NCBI GenBank assembly: GCA_030685235.1
Contig: MU839127.1
Span: 124,001-188,000, forward strand
Direction: 5' to 3'
Length of the DNA stretch: 64,000 bases
Source of the DNA: Copromyces sp. CBS 386.78
Lineage: Eukaryota > Ascomycota > Sordariomycetes > Sordariales > Sordariaceae
Position 1 is the stretch's first letter. Each line of letters opens with the position of its first letter. The position numbers and the translations under genes were made by a program. This document shows, piece by piece, positions 33,873-45,719 of this stretch. The notes below the pieces were generated by a model. That model searched no databases and had not been told where the DNA came from. It saw only the letters and a program-made list of their open reading frames with translations.

Positions 33873-35438
33873 CTAAGCGGCCGAATCAGTAGCACTGGGA
33901 ACGTACTCCGCCTGGGCCCTGCTCGACTTGATAACCTCCTGCACCTTCCTCTCGGTATCATCCAGGTCATTAGGATTCAGCTGGATAAGGTCGATTCCGT
34001 AGAATTGTGCGATCTGGGCAAGCGCCTCGTAGCTCTTGCGATCGTGGACAAAGCTGATCGAGACACCAACACGGCCGAAACGCCCGGTACGACCAATACG
34101 GTGAAGGTAGGTCTCCGCGTCCGGCTCCCTCTCGCCCGGTCCCTTCATCGGAATGTCGTAGTTGATGACCATCGACACACTGGAAACATCAATACCACGC
34201 GCCAGAACGTTTGTGGTGATGAGGACCTTGGAACGTCCGGAGCGGAATTCATCGAGAAGAACATCACGGCTTTGGCCTTCGTAGGCACCGTGAAGGGCCG
34301 AAACCTTGTGGCCATCGGCTTCCATGCGCTTCTGGATCTCGTTGGCTGTCTCTCTCGTCTGGAGGAAAGCACGTTAGCAATAGCATGACAACAGGATTCG
34401 AGGAAAAACATACCCTGACGAAGATGACGGAAGAACCAATGGTCATGAGACCATAGAGCTTGCAGAGAATGTCGTACTTGTCCTTCTCGGTAGGGCAGTC
34501 CATGAACATCTGTGAAATGCCCTTGACCGTAAGCTCCTTGTGCTTGAGCTTCATCTGGTTGGCGTTGGGTGCGTAGCGCTCGGCAAATCTCAGAACCTTG
34601 TCGGGGAATGTCGCAGAGAAAAGGAGGATCTGAATGGTCTTAGGGAGGTAGCTACTCGGTGTCAGTGTCGATCAAGGTTGCATAACACATCTGCTTTAAA
34701 CTGTACTTACCTCTTGACGCGGACACACTGATCACCCAGACCCTGCTGGTCAAGCATGTTGTCGGCCTCGTCGATAACAAGAACCTTCAACTGCGAGGTG
34801 TCAAACTGCCTGCGCTTGCAAAGGTCCATGACGGTTCCCGGAGTTCCCACGACGACGCTGCCTCTAACACCCGTCTCGCGCGAAATGGCACCGGGAATGG
34901 CAGCCTCGACAATCAGATTCTCGCAGAACTGACCAATGGTCTGAATAACGGTCTGGATCTGGCGGGCAAGCTCTCTGCTGGGAGCAAGCAGAAGGGCTTG
35001 AGGCTGGTGGGGCTTGGACAGGTCGATGCGGGAGAGAACGGTAAGGACGAAAGCGGCAGTCTTTCCAGTACCGGATTGAGACTGGGCAATCATGTTGCGG
35101 GGAGGGTCGGAGAGCATGAGAGGAAGGCACTTCTCCTGGACCTTGGAAGGCTTCTTGAAGTTGATGGCGAGTAGACCACGGTTGACAGCCTCGGGGAGAC
35201 CCAGCTCCTCGAACGAGCTGACGGAGTAGAGAGGGCTTTCGGTGTCATTCTGAAGATCGCTCAACTTGATCTCGACTTCGTACTCGTTTTTGACAAGGTT
35301 GCTCTGGCTCTCCTCGATGGAGGTCTCGTTCTCGGGGGCCTTGGGCTCTTCGGACGCAGGGGCAGGCGCGGGCGCAGCCTCGGTAGCGGCAGCCGGAGCC
35401 TCGTCGGGCTTGGTGATGCGGCTGGCGAGATCGGCCAT
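33873..35438 (-). CDS. dbp-5: DEAD-box ATP-dependent RNA helicase Dbp5 (mRNA export)
   Basis: Dbp5 remodels mRNPs at the cytoplasmic face of the nuclear pore. Exons on the minus strand, 35438-34711, 34651-34414 and 34358-33873, give 483 aa, the length I remember for the Neurospora protein. An Ala/Pro/Glu-rich N-terminus (1-60) is followed by the helicase core: SQSGTGKT (120-127), PSRELA, VIDEAD (DEAD at 223-226), SAT, then in the second lobe [10 protein letters not shown] and [11 protein letters not shown]. The segment [15 protein letters not shown] is characteristic of Dbp5/DDX19. The start at [10 protein letters not shown] is chosen over upstream in-frame codons, which lack an ATG. A probable leader intron spans 35465-35668 (GTAAGG donor, TACTGAC branch, CCAG acceptor). 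Confidence 0.96.
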
Positions 35439-36748
35439 TATGACGTCGTATTTGGGAGGGACTGCTGGCAATGGTCAAAATTGCAAGGTCAGTACGATGA
35501 ATATTTTGTTTCCTTCTCCTAGTAGTCCGGCTATCTCAAGCAGCTGAGACATGGGTGAGTCAGGATTCAAGCTGCGCTTCGTCAGGTCTTGATGCCCCGC
35601 GTCCCAACTCAACGCGCCAGACCAAGACCAAGGCCGCAGGACGAGAAGGCGCATGCTGGTAACCTTACCTCAGAGAGGATTATTGTTGGATCAAACAAAT
35701 GGTTCTTTCAGACGGACGTCCGAATGGAATGTTGAGCTGTTGGTGACCACAAAGCAACTGCCAGCAGTGGTTTGTGGGCGGGAGAGAATGCGATGAAAAG
35801 AAAGCTATCGGCAGAAAGAGATTCTGGCAACGGCAGGGTTGACTGGCGAGGAAGTCGCGACGCCCCGCCGTCGAACCACTCCCCAGTGATAGTGGGGCAT
35901 CTGCACCTTCCAGTTGGTACCTGCCCTGGAGTGGACGCTGGCAGGATGCGCTGACGGGCCTGAATGGACAAAGCACGAGCCAGCAGCACCTGCAGCGTGG
36001 CCGTGGCTTGGTGGGGTCATGAATCGTAGGGTCTGGGTTCCTAGAGGTACCTTCTCTTTGGCCGCCTTCCAGTCCATTTGTTTCTTTCGGCCAAACGAGG
36101 TTTATCTTTGCGTATTGTGAACTCTCATCCTTTAATAACGATTGCTTCTTCATTCTTCATGCAGTTAACGCATACTGCCTAGACCGCACTAGCATCGGCC
36201 AAGCCGCAGGTCCGACGGCACAGCTGGGGCCTTCTTAATTGAGTAGCCACCAGCACCCCATTCCAGGTTAGCCATTCTTATTATCATAAACCCAAGCGCA
36301 GTGGGCATTCATCGTACCAACTCTCGCCGGCTGCTCGGGCTACGGTGTACGGACTGGGATACCCAGCCGATTAGCACTCCCGTTAGTGTACCTTCGGCTG
36401 TTGGAGGGGTACCTCCTACCTTCTCTTGCTTCCTTTCTTGCTCCTACTTGCTTGTCCTTTACGCTATATCTGTTGTGCTCCTTCTTCCACTTTAAAGACA
36501 CCCGCTCCTCGGTCCCGTCTTCTCAGCCGTGATTCCTCAAAGACCTGACGGGTTCCTGCCTCCAATTGTACATACCCAGGACCAGAGCAGCGCGATTCAT
36601 CATCGATCTAGAACAGACAGACCGACAGCCGACGGCGCAATCCACTCATCCTCCCCGAAGACCGAATTGCATATCTACCCGAGTTCTCCTTTGCATGGTT
36701 ATACACGACGACAACTCTCCGTATTAAAGGAAACTACTCCAACAAACC
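35439..36748. other. Divergent promoter region of dbp-5 and bzz1
   Basis: These 1.3 kb separate two divergent genes and contain both leaders, including the probable dbp-5 leader intron (35465-35668). GGTACC palindromes occur near 35919, 36046 and 36410. No other gene is seen. Confidence 0.65.
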
Positions 36749-39173
36749 ATGGCCGAGGTGGAAAATGCGCCATCCTTTGGCACCGTCCTCAAGGTTGTCA
36801 TTGTCTCTCCTGGCCGGCTCAGAGGCTTTTGCTTGTGGTTGTGGCCTTGGACTAACATGTTCTTACGCAGGATGGCTTCAAACCGGCCAATGTCTATGTG
36901 GCCAACAACATTGCCTTCTTCGACGATGTCCAGGCTTACTTCCGCGAACGGAGCGCCGCCGAGAAACGATATAGTGCCGAGCTCAGCGCGATAGCAAAGA
37001 AGTACTACGACAAGAAAGCCAAAAAGTCAACGAGCTTGAGTGTCGGCGATACCCCCACAATGACCCCTGGGTCCCTTGAGAGGTACGACAATGTTTTGGA
37101 ACATGGTCACATTTGCTTGGCTGTTCTATGCCAGCTGACTGACGGGTTTCCGTGTAACTAGTGCCTCGATGACTACATGGTCTACGATCCTAACGAAGCT
37201 TGAACTGGTCGCCAGCGAACACGACCGTCTCGCGACCGAGTTTGTCACCAAGATTGCGGACCCGATCAAAGAAGTGGCCATGAAACTGGACGCGCAACGC
37301 AAGCGCCAAGTCGAATATGCTGAAAAGCTCGAAAAAGAAAAGGAAGCCCAGTATGCCGCACTGCAGAAAGTCAAGACCAAGTACGACTCGGTATGCCAGG
37401 ATGTCGAGAGCAAACGCAAAAAGTCAGAGTCGGCATTCGACAAGGCAAAGGCGCAAAGTTCGTTTCAACATCAGCTACAAGAGATGAACAACATGAAGAA
37501 CACCTACCTGATCGCCATCAACGTTACCAACAAGCAAAAGGAGAAGCACTACCACGAATTCCTTCCCGAAGTCATGGACAACCTGCAAGATATTGCCGAG
37601 TTCCGCACAATGAAATTGAACGGGTTTTGGTCTGAAGCCACTCAGCTCGAGTTTTCCATGCTTCAGAACTGCAGTGGTGAGGTTGACCACATGGCCAAGG
37701 AGATTGTACGGAATGAACCTCAGCTAGATTCGATGATGTACATGCAGCACAATACAGGCGCTTTCCAGGAGCCTCCCGACAAGGTCTTTGAGCCAAGCCC
37801 AGTATGGCACGATGACGAGTCCATGGTTACAGACGAGCCAGCCAAGATCTATCTGCGCAACGTGCTGAACAAATCAAAGGGCCAACTCGGGGAATTGCGG
37901 CGCGAGGTTGATAAGAAGAGGCGAGAGGTTGAAGCAACAAAGCGAGCCAAACAGAGGGTGCTTGAAGGGACAGAGCAAACACAGGATGAGTTCTTGGTTC
38001 TCTCACAGCTCTTTTTGCAGCAAGAGGACTTGCATCAGGTCGACCGGAAGCGGTTGACAGCAGAGGTCGAGACGTCTACGATTACTTCAGCCGTTGGTGA
38101 CGTGACACTGGGCGCCAAGAGCCATAACTTCAAGTCTCAAACCTTCAAGATTCCCACTAACTGCGACTTGTGCGGAGAGAGGATATGGGGCTTGTCAGCC
38201 AAGGGCTTCGATTGCCGGGACTGCGGGTATACTTGCCATAGCAAGTGCGAGATGAAGGTGCCAGCCGAGTGCCCAGGGGAGCTGAACAAGGAGGAGCGTA
38301 AAAAGTATAAGCAGGAACGACAAGAGCTGGCCAACCAGCTGCTTAAGCCTACCGCATCATCGAGCCATGTCAACGAGATGCCGGATCTCACTCGGTCAAA
38401 CACAGTCAGCTCTGTGCGTTCTGGGTATGCCGCCAGCGCTCAAAGATCGATTTCCGGGCCCATTTCGCCTGGCGATGAAGCCCCTCCAGATGTTCCAAAC
38501 ACAAGGCCACCGGCAGCCTCGCCAACTCCGTCTAGTGCGCCCCGGAAGAATCGTATCCTGGCTCCCCCACCCCCCGCATTCATTAGCGAACTGCCAGGGA
38601 GCGCGCCTAATGGTGGCGGGCATCAGGAACAAAAGGCAAAGATGCTCTACACCTTCGAAGCTGGAGGTGAAGGCGAACTTTCAGTGCCCGAGGGAAGAGA
38701 ACTCGTGGTCTTGGAACCAGATAGTAAGTACCGTTGCCCTTGGCATAGTTGATACAAGTAGCTCACACTTTGCTTTAGCGGGAAGTGGATGGACAAGGGT
38801 GCGGGCAGGCTATAAGGAAGGCAATGTACCGACATCATACGTCGAGATACTACCACCATCCACTCCTACGGCTCTCGTACCACAGCACACGGGCCAATCG
38901 GGCCGGCCACCATCGACTTACTCCAACAGCGGCTCATCCATCGCGGCATCAACGAAGAAGAAGGGACCTGCAGTGGCACCAAGACGTGGAGCCAAGAAGC
39001 TGCAGTATGCTGAGGCGCTGTACGATTATCAGGCTGGTAGCGACACGGAGCATAGTATGACGGTGGGCGAGAGGTTCGTTCTGATCAAGGAGGACCAAGG
39101 AGACGGGTGGGCAGAGGTCGAGAAGGGAGGAGTGACAAAGAGTGTCCCTGCGAACTACGTTCAGGTTGTTTAG
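36749..39173 (+). CDS. bzz1: F-BAR / C1 / double-SH3 protein, Bzz1 family
   Basis: Bzz1 proteins bind curved membrane and recruit the WASP-Arp2/3 actin machinery at endocytic sites. Exons 36749-36793, 36871-37082, 37162-38723 and 38779-39173 give 737 aa. The F-BAR part occupies roughly residues 8-260 (FGTVLK-DGFKPANVYVANN at its start), followed by a helical linker. Near residue 390 is a C1-type zinc module: HNFKSQTF...NCDLCGERIWG...GFDCRDCGYTCHSKCE. A Pro/Ser-rich linker (APRKNRILAPPPPAF) leads to SH3-1 (KAKMLYTFEAGGEGELSV) and SH3-2 at the C-terminus (AEALYDYQAGSDTEHSM...VPANYVQVV). The first intron has a poor donor (AAG|GTTGTC) but a good CTAAC branch and CGCAG acceptor; the join gives the expected family start. 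The C1 insertion is usual in filamentous fungi, as I recall. Confidence 0.94.
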
Positions 39174-40875
39174 TATACCTCTCGGTGCGCTTCCCAGGGT
39201 TCAAGACAGGTTCGTTTCGACACGGGATTGACCTCGGCGATGCGATGCGATAGCTCACCGGTCTGGCTGTGAAGATTGTATTCGATTATCACCCCATGGA
39301 TACGGGAAAACCTTAAATTACATTCCTCGGGGACCTGAGAAGATCTCGTGGGCCTTTATTTGTACATCAGTTTTCAACTGCAACGTTTGTATAGGAGTGT
39401 TGTTGTTGATTGGCAGTCCGCTTGGTTCTCCCTTCTTCGCCCTTCTCGTTACCCCTTTTTAGTTGTTTGGGGTACCCCTGCCAAGAACACGGGTTTCTGA
39501 AACGGTATGACGTAATTAGTGCATAGACCTCTTCCAGTTCCTCTCCGGTCTTCTCACGTTCGTCGACAAGCCACTTTTCCATCCAAAAAGCTTCAAGCTT
39601 GTGCATTGTCGTGAGTTCAAGCTTTCTTTGCCAAGGGCGCCAGTGTTTCGGGTACCAGATCCGCTCTTGGGAGCTTGTTCATCCAAGCTTATACTACATT
39701 CGCCTCTTATCACGAGCTTGACACTTTAGAGACTCGACTTTCCGGAGTAAAGGTCCAGCAGAACTCGACCATGTTTGTTTACCCACTGAATACTGACACG
39801 AATTCCCTGCAGCAAACGGAACGAAGAACACCACAAAATGGCTGTGTGTCAGGGAATCTCTGTCCTCCTTGCCAATTGGTTCTTAGCGCTTTGGTAGGCC
39901 GATCTGGTCCAACATGTCCTAGCGACGACACGTTCAGCATGTTGTCGGAGTGCCCGAGTTATCCTCGCCGGTTTGTTCTATAATTATTCCACACTCCGAT
40001 GTAGTGTAGAACTAAAGCGCTGAATGGCTTGCATATCGAATGAAACTCGTTATACCAGTGACAGAAAAAGATGCTCCAGATATCTCGATGCAAGACAGAA
40101 GATCACTTCTCGATGCGTGGATGTTGATCTTGAGAGATTTGCAGGAGAGAGTTGCACAGCCTTCCACCTTGAGGCAACACTAATGAAGGTCTGCGCTGGC
40201 AGTGGAAAAACATGAAACAGAAACAGGCAAATCTTGAACATCCCGTCAATCTGTTTCCCTCCGGAAGAATGGCCGGGACTCTTCCAATCTGCAAACCTTG
40301 AATTACGGGCCATTATGCGTCCAAAATGTCCAATGCCAGGTACCGATACTGTCTGATCACACTACAACTCCACCAGGACACTGTCCGGTCATTCTTGTGA
40401 AGGGACACGGGAAGGGATGAACAATGCGCTTACCAACAAACTGAATGGCTGGCAATCGACCTCCTGATTCCTTGTGGTGACACGGCCTGCTTTTTATGTG
40501 CTCCTCTCCCGGCCTCCTCCTTCGTTTCACTCCAGTCGCCCTTTCCTCCAAGAGCACCTTCCACTCTCAACAACATTTCCGTGCTTGAAACGGTTTCCCC
40601 TCGTTACACAGGCTGTTTGCCCAATCCCCTCGTTCGTTCTTGATCGTACACACATCAGGACTATTCCATTCTGATTATTTCCCGCTTCTTCACTTTGTGT
40701 TGTTGCTTTAATCATTCGATATACGGCCCATTTTGGACTTTCTTGGTGTGCCTTCTTCTCAACAGCAGTAACACCCCACCCCGCCTTCAAACATTTCGCT
40801 GGCCGGTAATTGTCATCGACGCACAAACTATTCGCCTACATATCACATACTCGAGAAAGTATTCGCGGCGCCAAA
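39174..40875. other. Intergenic between bzz1 and the GH72 gene
   Basis: 1.7 kb holding the bzz1 3' UTR and the promoter of the glucanosyltransferase gene. The final 400 bp are pyrimidine-rich, as in many Neurospora leaders. No gene or mobile element is seen. Confidence 0.65.
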
Positions 40876-42428
40876 ATGAAGTCTATCAGCTTGATGTCGG
40901 CGTTGGCCTCCATCGCCAGCCTCAGTGCAGCGACCCCAACGCCAACCGAGCAGCAACAGCCGAACAAGAGGGCTGATCTCCCTGCTGTCACAGTCTCCGG
41001 GAATGGTGAGTCGTTCTGGCTTTGGAAAATATCACCTTCATATCAACGGGAATACTGACACCTTTATGTACAGCCTTCTGGAAGGGCAAGGAGCGCTTCT
41101 ATATCAGAGGAATCGACTACCAGCCGGGAGGATCGTCCGGCATGACGGATCCCTTGGCCGACATCGACATGTGCAAGCGCGACGTTGCCGAATTCAAGAA
41201 GCTGGGAGTCAACACTATCCGAGTCTACATGGTGGACAACTCCAAGAAGCACGACGAGTGCATGAAGCTTTTGGCCGATGCCGGGATCTATGTCGTTATC
41301 GACGCCAACAGTCCCCTTTACTCGCTCAACCGTTTCGACCCCCACCAGTCCTACAACGACAAGTACCTCCAGAGTGTTTTCGCCACGATCGACGCATTTG
41401 CCGACTACGACAATACCCTTGCCTTCTTCTCGGGCAATGAGGTCATCAACGATGTGGTCAACAGCACCCTGGCAGCTAAATATGTCAAGGCCACCACCCG
41501 TGATATGCGCCAGTATATCGGCAACCGCGGTTATAGGAAGATTCCTGTTGGATACTCGGCTGCGGATGTCTCCCAGAACCGCATGCAGCTCGCCAACTAC
41601 ATGAACTGCGGAACTGATGACGAGAGAAGCGACTTCTTCGCCTTCGTAAGTTTTCCTGTTGGTCGAATATGCAGCTCGGAGCCTAACGTGAGATACAGAA
41701 CGATTATTCCTGGTGCAGCTCGAACTTTGAGGACGCCGGCTGGGACCAGAAGGTGAAGAACTTCACCGGTTACGGCCTTCCCATCTTGTAAGCCTACCTT
41801 TTTTTCCCCGTGCAACTTGCAAAGCCAGCATAAGCTGACCCTTATCAACAGCCTTTCCGAGTATGGTTGCATCACGAACACCCGCGACTTCGGCGAGATC
41901 GAGGCTCTCATGAGCGATAAGATGACCGGCGTCTATTCGGGCGGTCTCATGTACGAGTACGCCTTGGAGGAGAACGGATACGGAATTGCCAAGCTCGGAC
42001 CTGGAAGCAAGGTTGAGGAGAAGCCCGAATTCGCCAACTTCGCCAAGGCCATGAGCAAGTACCCGGCGCCCACTGGTGATGGCGGCTTCAGCAAGACTAC
42101 CAAGGCCGCTGCCTGCCCCACCAAGGACTCCAACTGGCTGGTTGACTCTACCAAGCTGCCTGCTATGCCCGAGGGTGCCAAGAAGTTCATGAAGGACGGC
42201 GCTGGCACTGGTCCCGGTCTGAAGGGTGAGGGCTCTCAGCAGGCTCAGGGTACTAGCACTGGCGACGCGGAACCGGGCTCTGGGTCTTCTACGAGCACTG
42301 CTTCTCCTTCCAGCAGCGAGAGCGATAGTGCCGCAGGCACCCGCGGTATCGGTCCCGTTGACAAGGCTCCTTTCGTTGTCACCGGACTGGCCATGCTCTT
42401 CACCTTCACTGGTGCCCTTCTTCTCTAA
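40876..42428 (+). CDS. GPI-anchored beta-1,3-glucanosyltransferase, GH72 (Gas1/Gel family)
   Basis: The enzyme elongates and remodels beta-1,3-glucan at the plasma membrane and wall. Exons 40876-41005, 41074-41645, 41699-41787 and 41852-42428 give 455 aa. A signal peptide (MKSISLMSALASIASLSAA) precedes a GH72 catalytic domain with FYIRGIDYQPGGSS at its start. The two expected glutamates are Glu166 in SGNEVIND (acid/base) and Glu267 in LSEYGC (nucleophile), close to Glu161 and Glu262 of yeast Gas1. No Cys-rich CBM43/X8 module follows, so it belongs to the short Gel1-type subgroup. The C-terminus has a Ser/Thr/Gly-rich stretch and a hydrophobic tail (FVVTGLAMLFTFTGALLL), a GPI-attachment signal. 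I do not assign one of the gel numbers. Confidence 0.95.
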
Positions 42429-43122
42429 GGAGATGACGTAGCTTGAAGTTTGCTAGATCTACTAGTCCATGTTGATGCTCAGAGAGCTATCGGGGAGGTG
42501 AATTGCGGAATACCATGTACAATATAGAATAATGTCTTTTTTTCTCTGAACCTCGCTTTAGAAACGTGACAACCGTGACCCACCAAGGGATGATATCCTC
42601 GAGTCTGGAAGTGATCATAATCTTTTACATCTGAAACTGGTTCTTCTTTTTCAGGTCTTCTGCCAGCCTGCTCATCACCTCGACTTGGGCATGTAAGCGT
42701 ACGCTTCTAGTTTTAAGTAATTAGGTTCTTTCACAGAGGCAGAGTGGTATATCAGTTTTATTCCAGGTCGTGATGATTTTTCATATCATCGTTTTGTATC
42801 GTCAGTATTTCGAGAAAAAAGGGGGGCGCAGACCCAGGGTACGGCACATTTGAAGAGAGACCCTCAATGGGACCAGTTGAGCTACTGTGGGTTGTTGTGA
42901 AAGAGGGGGTGGGTTGTATGCATATGTTAGGTATCTAAGTTTCATTGAAATATTAATAAGTAGAGCCATATCTTNNNNNNNNNNAGTAACAGTAAAAGAT
43001 ACGTAATTGACCTTAACAATCCGGAGCCCCCATTCACCTTCAACCCATTTTGAGCCCCTACCAACATTCTCACTCACCCATCATCTACTATCCTCCCTCT
43101 TCCTCCTCCTAACGATCAACAC
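42429..43122. other. Convergent 3' region with assembly gap
   Basis: The GH72 and fRMsr genes converge here, so this is 3' UTR and terminator sequence. It contains ten N bases at 42975-42984. No other gene is seen. Confidence 0.7.
42975..42984. other. Assembly gap (10 N)
   Basis: Ten undetermined bases. The true gap size is not knowable from the sequence. It lies in noncoding DNA between two gene ends and interrupts no gene. Confidence 1.
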
Positions 43123-44144
43123 TCAAGGCCAGTCACAGCTCCTCCCCACCAGACCCGCCAACTTCTCCAACCACACCTGATCAACCTCATCAAACCCATT
43201 CAGCTCCGCGCAATCCACATCGATGATAGCCACCACCTTATCGTCAACAACGATGGGAACCACAATCTCGCTCTTGCTGTCACCATCGCAGGCGATGTGG
43301 CCGGGGAAGGCGTCAACATCGGGAACGAGCTGGGTGGTCTTGGTCGAAGCGGCGGCGCCGCACACGCCCCGGCCGAAGGCGATGGTTTGGCAGGCTACTT
43401 TGCCTTGGAAGGGGCCGAGGATAAGTTCGGTGGAGGAGGGGTGGTTGAGGGTGTAGAAACCTGTTGATTTGTGAGTTTGGGTGCGAAACATGAAAGCAGT
43501 CGTCTGATGAGGTAGTGTGATGAGTATTCAAGGAAGGTTACAATGACATGGAGGCTGAGTGGGTTCGCGAATCAAGATTGAATGAAGTGATAGGTACTCA
43601 CCAGCCCAGTTGACCTGGTTGCTCGGACCAGGAAGCGACTTGAAAGCATGCCAAAGAAGGGCAGCGCAGTTGGACAGATTGCTTTTTGAATTGACAGATA
43701 CGTGTTAGCATTCTGTGACCTTTTGTATGCTCGGTTTGTTTACTTTCAAGAGGAATTTCCCGAGAAAATGTTTTGGGGTACACATGGGAGCTCAAGCTGA
43801 CTTACCAGACCTAATATATGTGAATGAATCAGGTCACCTTGTTAGACAATGTCCCTTTTTTTGATATTTTGGTACAAGGAGGCTTGGTTTCTCATCATAC
43901 CCAGTTTCTCTGCTCATAGAAGAGACCTTCAGCCTGGTCGAGAACCTGCTGGTAGGCCTCCTCCTTGGTGATGTTGGCGGCAAAGTTGGAAGCGTCGGCG
44001 TGAACCTACAAGACGGATAATGTGTTTAGTCTAAGCCGTTCTTATAGTTTGGCGAAGCTTGTAGCTAGCAGATATGCGCGATAAGGATTTTTAACTCCTT
44101 GAAAAAATCGTGATCTGCCTAATTGAGAATTTTTCACGAACCAT
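43123..44144 (-). CDS. Free methionine-R-sulfoxide reductase (GAF domain, fRMsr)
   Basis: fRMsr reduces free methionine-(R)-sulfoxide with thioredoxin as donor. The GAF-fold protein is assembled from five minus-strand exons: ATG alone at 44144-44142, then 44005-43901, 43810-43806, 43681-43602 and 43460-43123, giving 176 aa. The join reads MVHADASNF..., then EQRNW|VC|NLSNCAALLWHAF, then NQVNWA|GFYTLN. GKVACQTIAFGRGVCGAAAS and FPGHIACDGDSKSEIVVPI carry the three Cys of the family active site. Yeast YKL069W and bacterial MsrC share this pattern. The exon of only 5 nt (43806-43810) has perfect splice signals on both sides and is needed for frame and for the conserved NWVCN. The ATG-only first exon (donor GTTCGT) is the weakest part of the model. 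Confidence 0.9.
43806..43810 (-). other. 5-nt coding microexon (GTCTG) of the fRMsr gene
   Basis: On the minus strand the bases read ...TATATTAG|GTCTG|GTAAGTC..., an acceptor and a consensus donor separated by five bases. Without it, the exon ending in Trp (43901) and the exon starting at 43681 are out of frame. With it they give NWVCNLSN, which is the expected family sequence. Confidence 0.85.
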
Positions 44145-45719
44145 TTTGACTTATGATTATGACCTGTTTTGCCTATGTACAAATCGTGGAATGCGAGTAT
44201 TGAAGAGTGATGGTGTTGGACCACGAAGAAAACGAACTTGGGACTTTGGGATTTGTCATTCTTCATTTCATAATCCAGGGAAGTGGGGCCGGATGGCGCT
44301 GACGTGCTCCGGTCCGTGCGGGACCACCGCTGTACCGGCAGCCGATGGGCCGTCCCGAGTGGCCCCCGGTGGATTTACGACTTTGCTCCGCTCAAGGACC
44401 GGATTGTTTCACAAATCCGGTAGAAAGCGAGAGATCGGAGAGAATGATGTGAAAAACGGGTGACCCCTATTCGTACTTAATATTAAAGTAGAATGCTTCA
44501 TTTCAAGGCCTTCCTTACCATTCTGTGCAGATGGACCGCGTATATCCTACCAGAGTGGCTTGGTCCTGATATGTCGTATGAAGTATACCGAACCATGATT
44601 CAGAGAAGATTCCCAACTGGTCCCTGATAAAGTCCGGAGAGACATTTTGTAGTAGAGCAATGAGCCATTGTCGAATCGTAACTGAGCGACGCAGTGGTTG
44701 GTTTGACGAACATGGTCCGTCATCTTTCACGATCCATTGAAGCAACCAGTCGGGTATTCACAGTTCCTTTCCATTCCCTAGAGGCAATTCCGGTGTTCAG
44801 CCTGATGTCTCAATGTGGGAAGATGTTGCTGCGTCAATGAAGATAGGCAATCAAAACCATCCTCTCACTGCGCTTTCCGATTTCGACGCTGAGAACATTG
44901 CTGTTTGCACTTCGGTTCATACGCGGTCCCTCGGCTTGTCGTGTCCATTCTGGAAGCTGGTATCGTTGCCGCTCTGACACATTTGTTGCACATTTGTTGC
45001 CGCCACTCGTTTATCAAGTATTTCGGCGCGTTGTCGTGAATTGCTCCGTATTTGGGCTTTATGTCGAAGTAAAAGCGAAAGGTGAGAGTTCCCGGTCTGA
45101 TTGATGGGTGAATGTGTTCGCTTGCCAAGAGGTCACCAGTCGAGCCCCACTATCCGTTTCCCGCCCAGTCCCTCCCGCCCGTCCTCCCTCTTTCATCTGC
45201 ATGCACTAGGTACAGGAGAGGAGAGGTACAGCAACGAATCCATTTTCACTCCTCTGTTCCATCTCATCGGTCATTCGTTTGGGTTATCCTACCCTCCACT
45301 CATATTCATCACAGCTGGCATTTAAATCCGCCATCTGATAGTCTACAGCTCTTACGAATCCCACCATTGCCGTGGCAGCCAGCGGATTATTAGCTGCCTG
45401 AGGCATAACAGAAAACCTCTTAGGCATCCCAACGCGAGGACAGTGGACAGGGGCGCCAAGAGCTGTGGCCCGTGACTGAGCGACGCGCGACACGGGAATT
45501 TTTGTGTCTTGGCCTGGGACCGGACCCCGGCTGGCAAGCACTGTAGCAGTGCCTCTGGAGGTGTGGTAGCCTTGTTCACCTTGAAGGGTGTCCGCCGCCA
45601 CCGTCAGTACCAGAGCAAGCAGCCCCTCCAAAAAAGCACAACTTCGCCCAAACACAAACCTCTGCTGTTTTGATTGTTTCTGCCATCTTCAATCGCGCGC
45701 CGCTGTGCCGTCGCTCATC
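44145..45719. other. Divergent promoter region of fRMsr and spt16
   Basis: 1.6 kb between divergent genes. It contains a GC-rich cluster of inverted repeats (44311-44421) that stands out from its AT-richer surroundings. The 250 bp before spt16 are pyrimidine-rich leader. No protein gene is seen. Confidence 0.65.
44311..44421. repeat. Cluster of four perfect hairpins in GC-rich DNA
   Basis: GGTCC(44311-44315)/GGACC(44321-44325); CCACCG(44324-44329)/CGGTGG(44367-44372) enclosing GGCC(44348-44351)/GGCC(44361-44364); and ACCGGATT(44398-44405)/AATCCGGT(44414-44421) with an 8-nt loop. The first two stems share two bases, so they cannot form together completely. No known RNA family was recognised. 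Confidence 0.6.

Noticed and set aside
42802..43077. Open frame running across the N bases
   Set aside because: It depends on unknown bases in the gap and lies in 3' UTR sequence.
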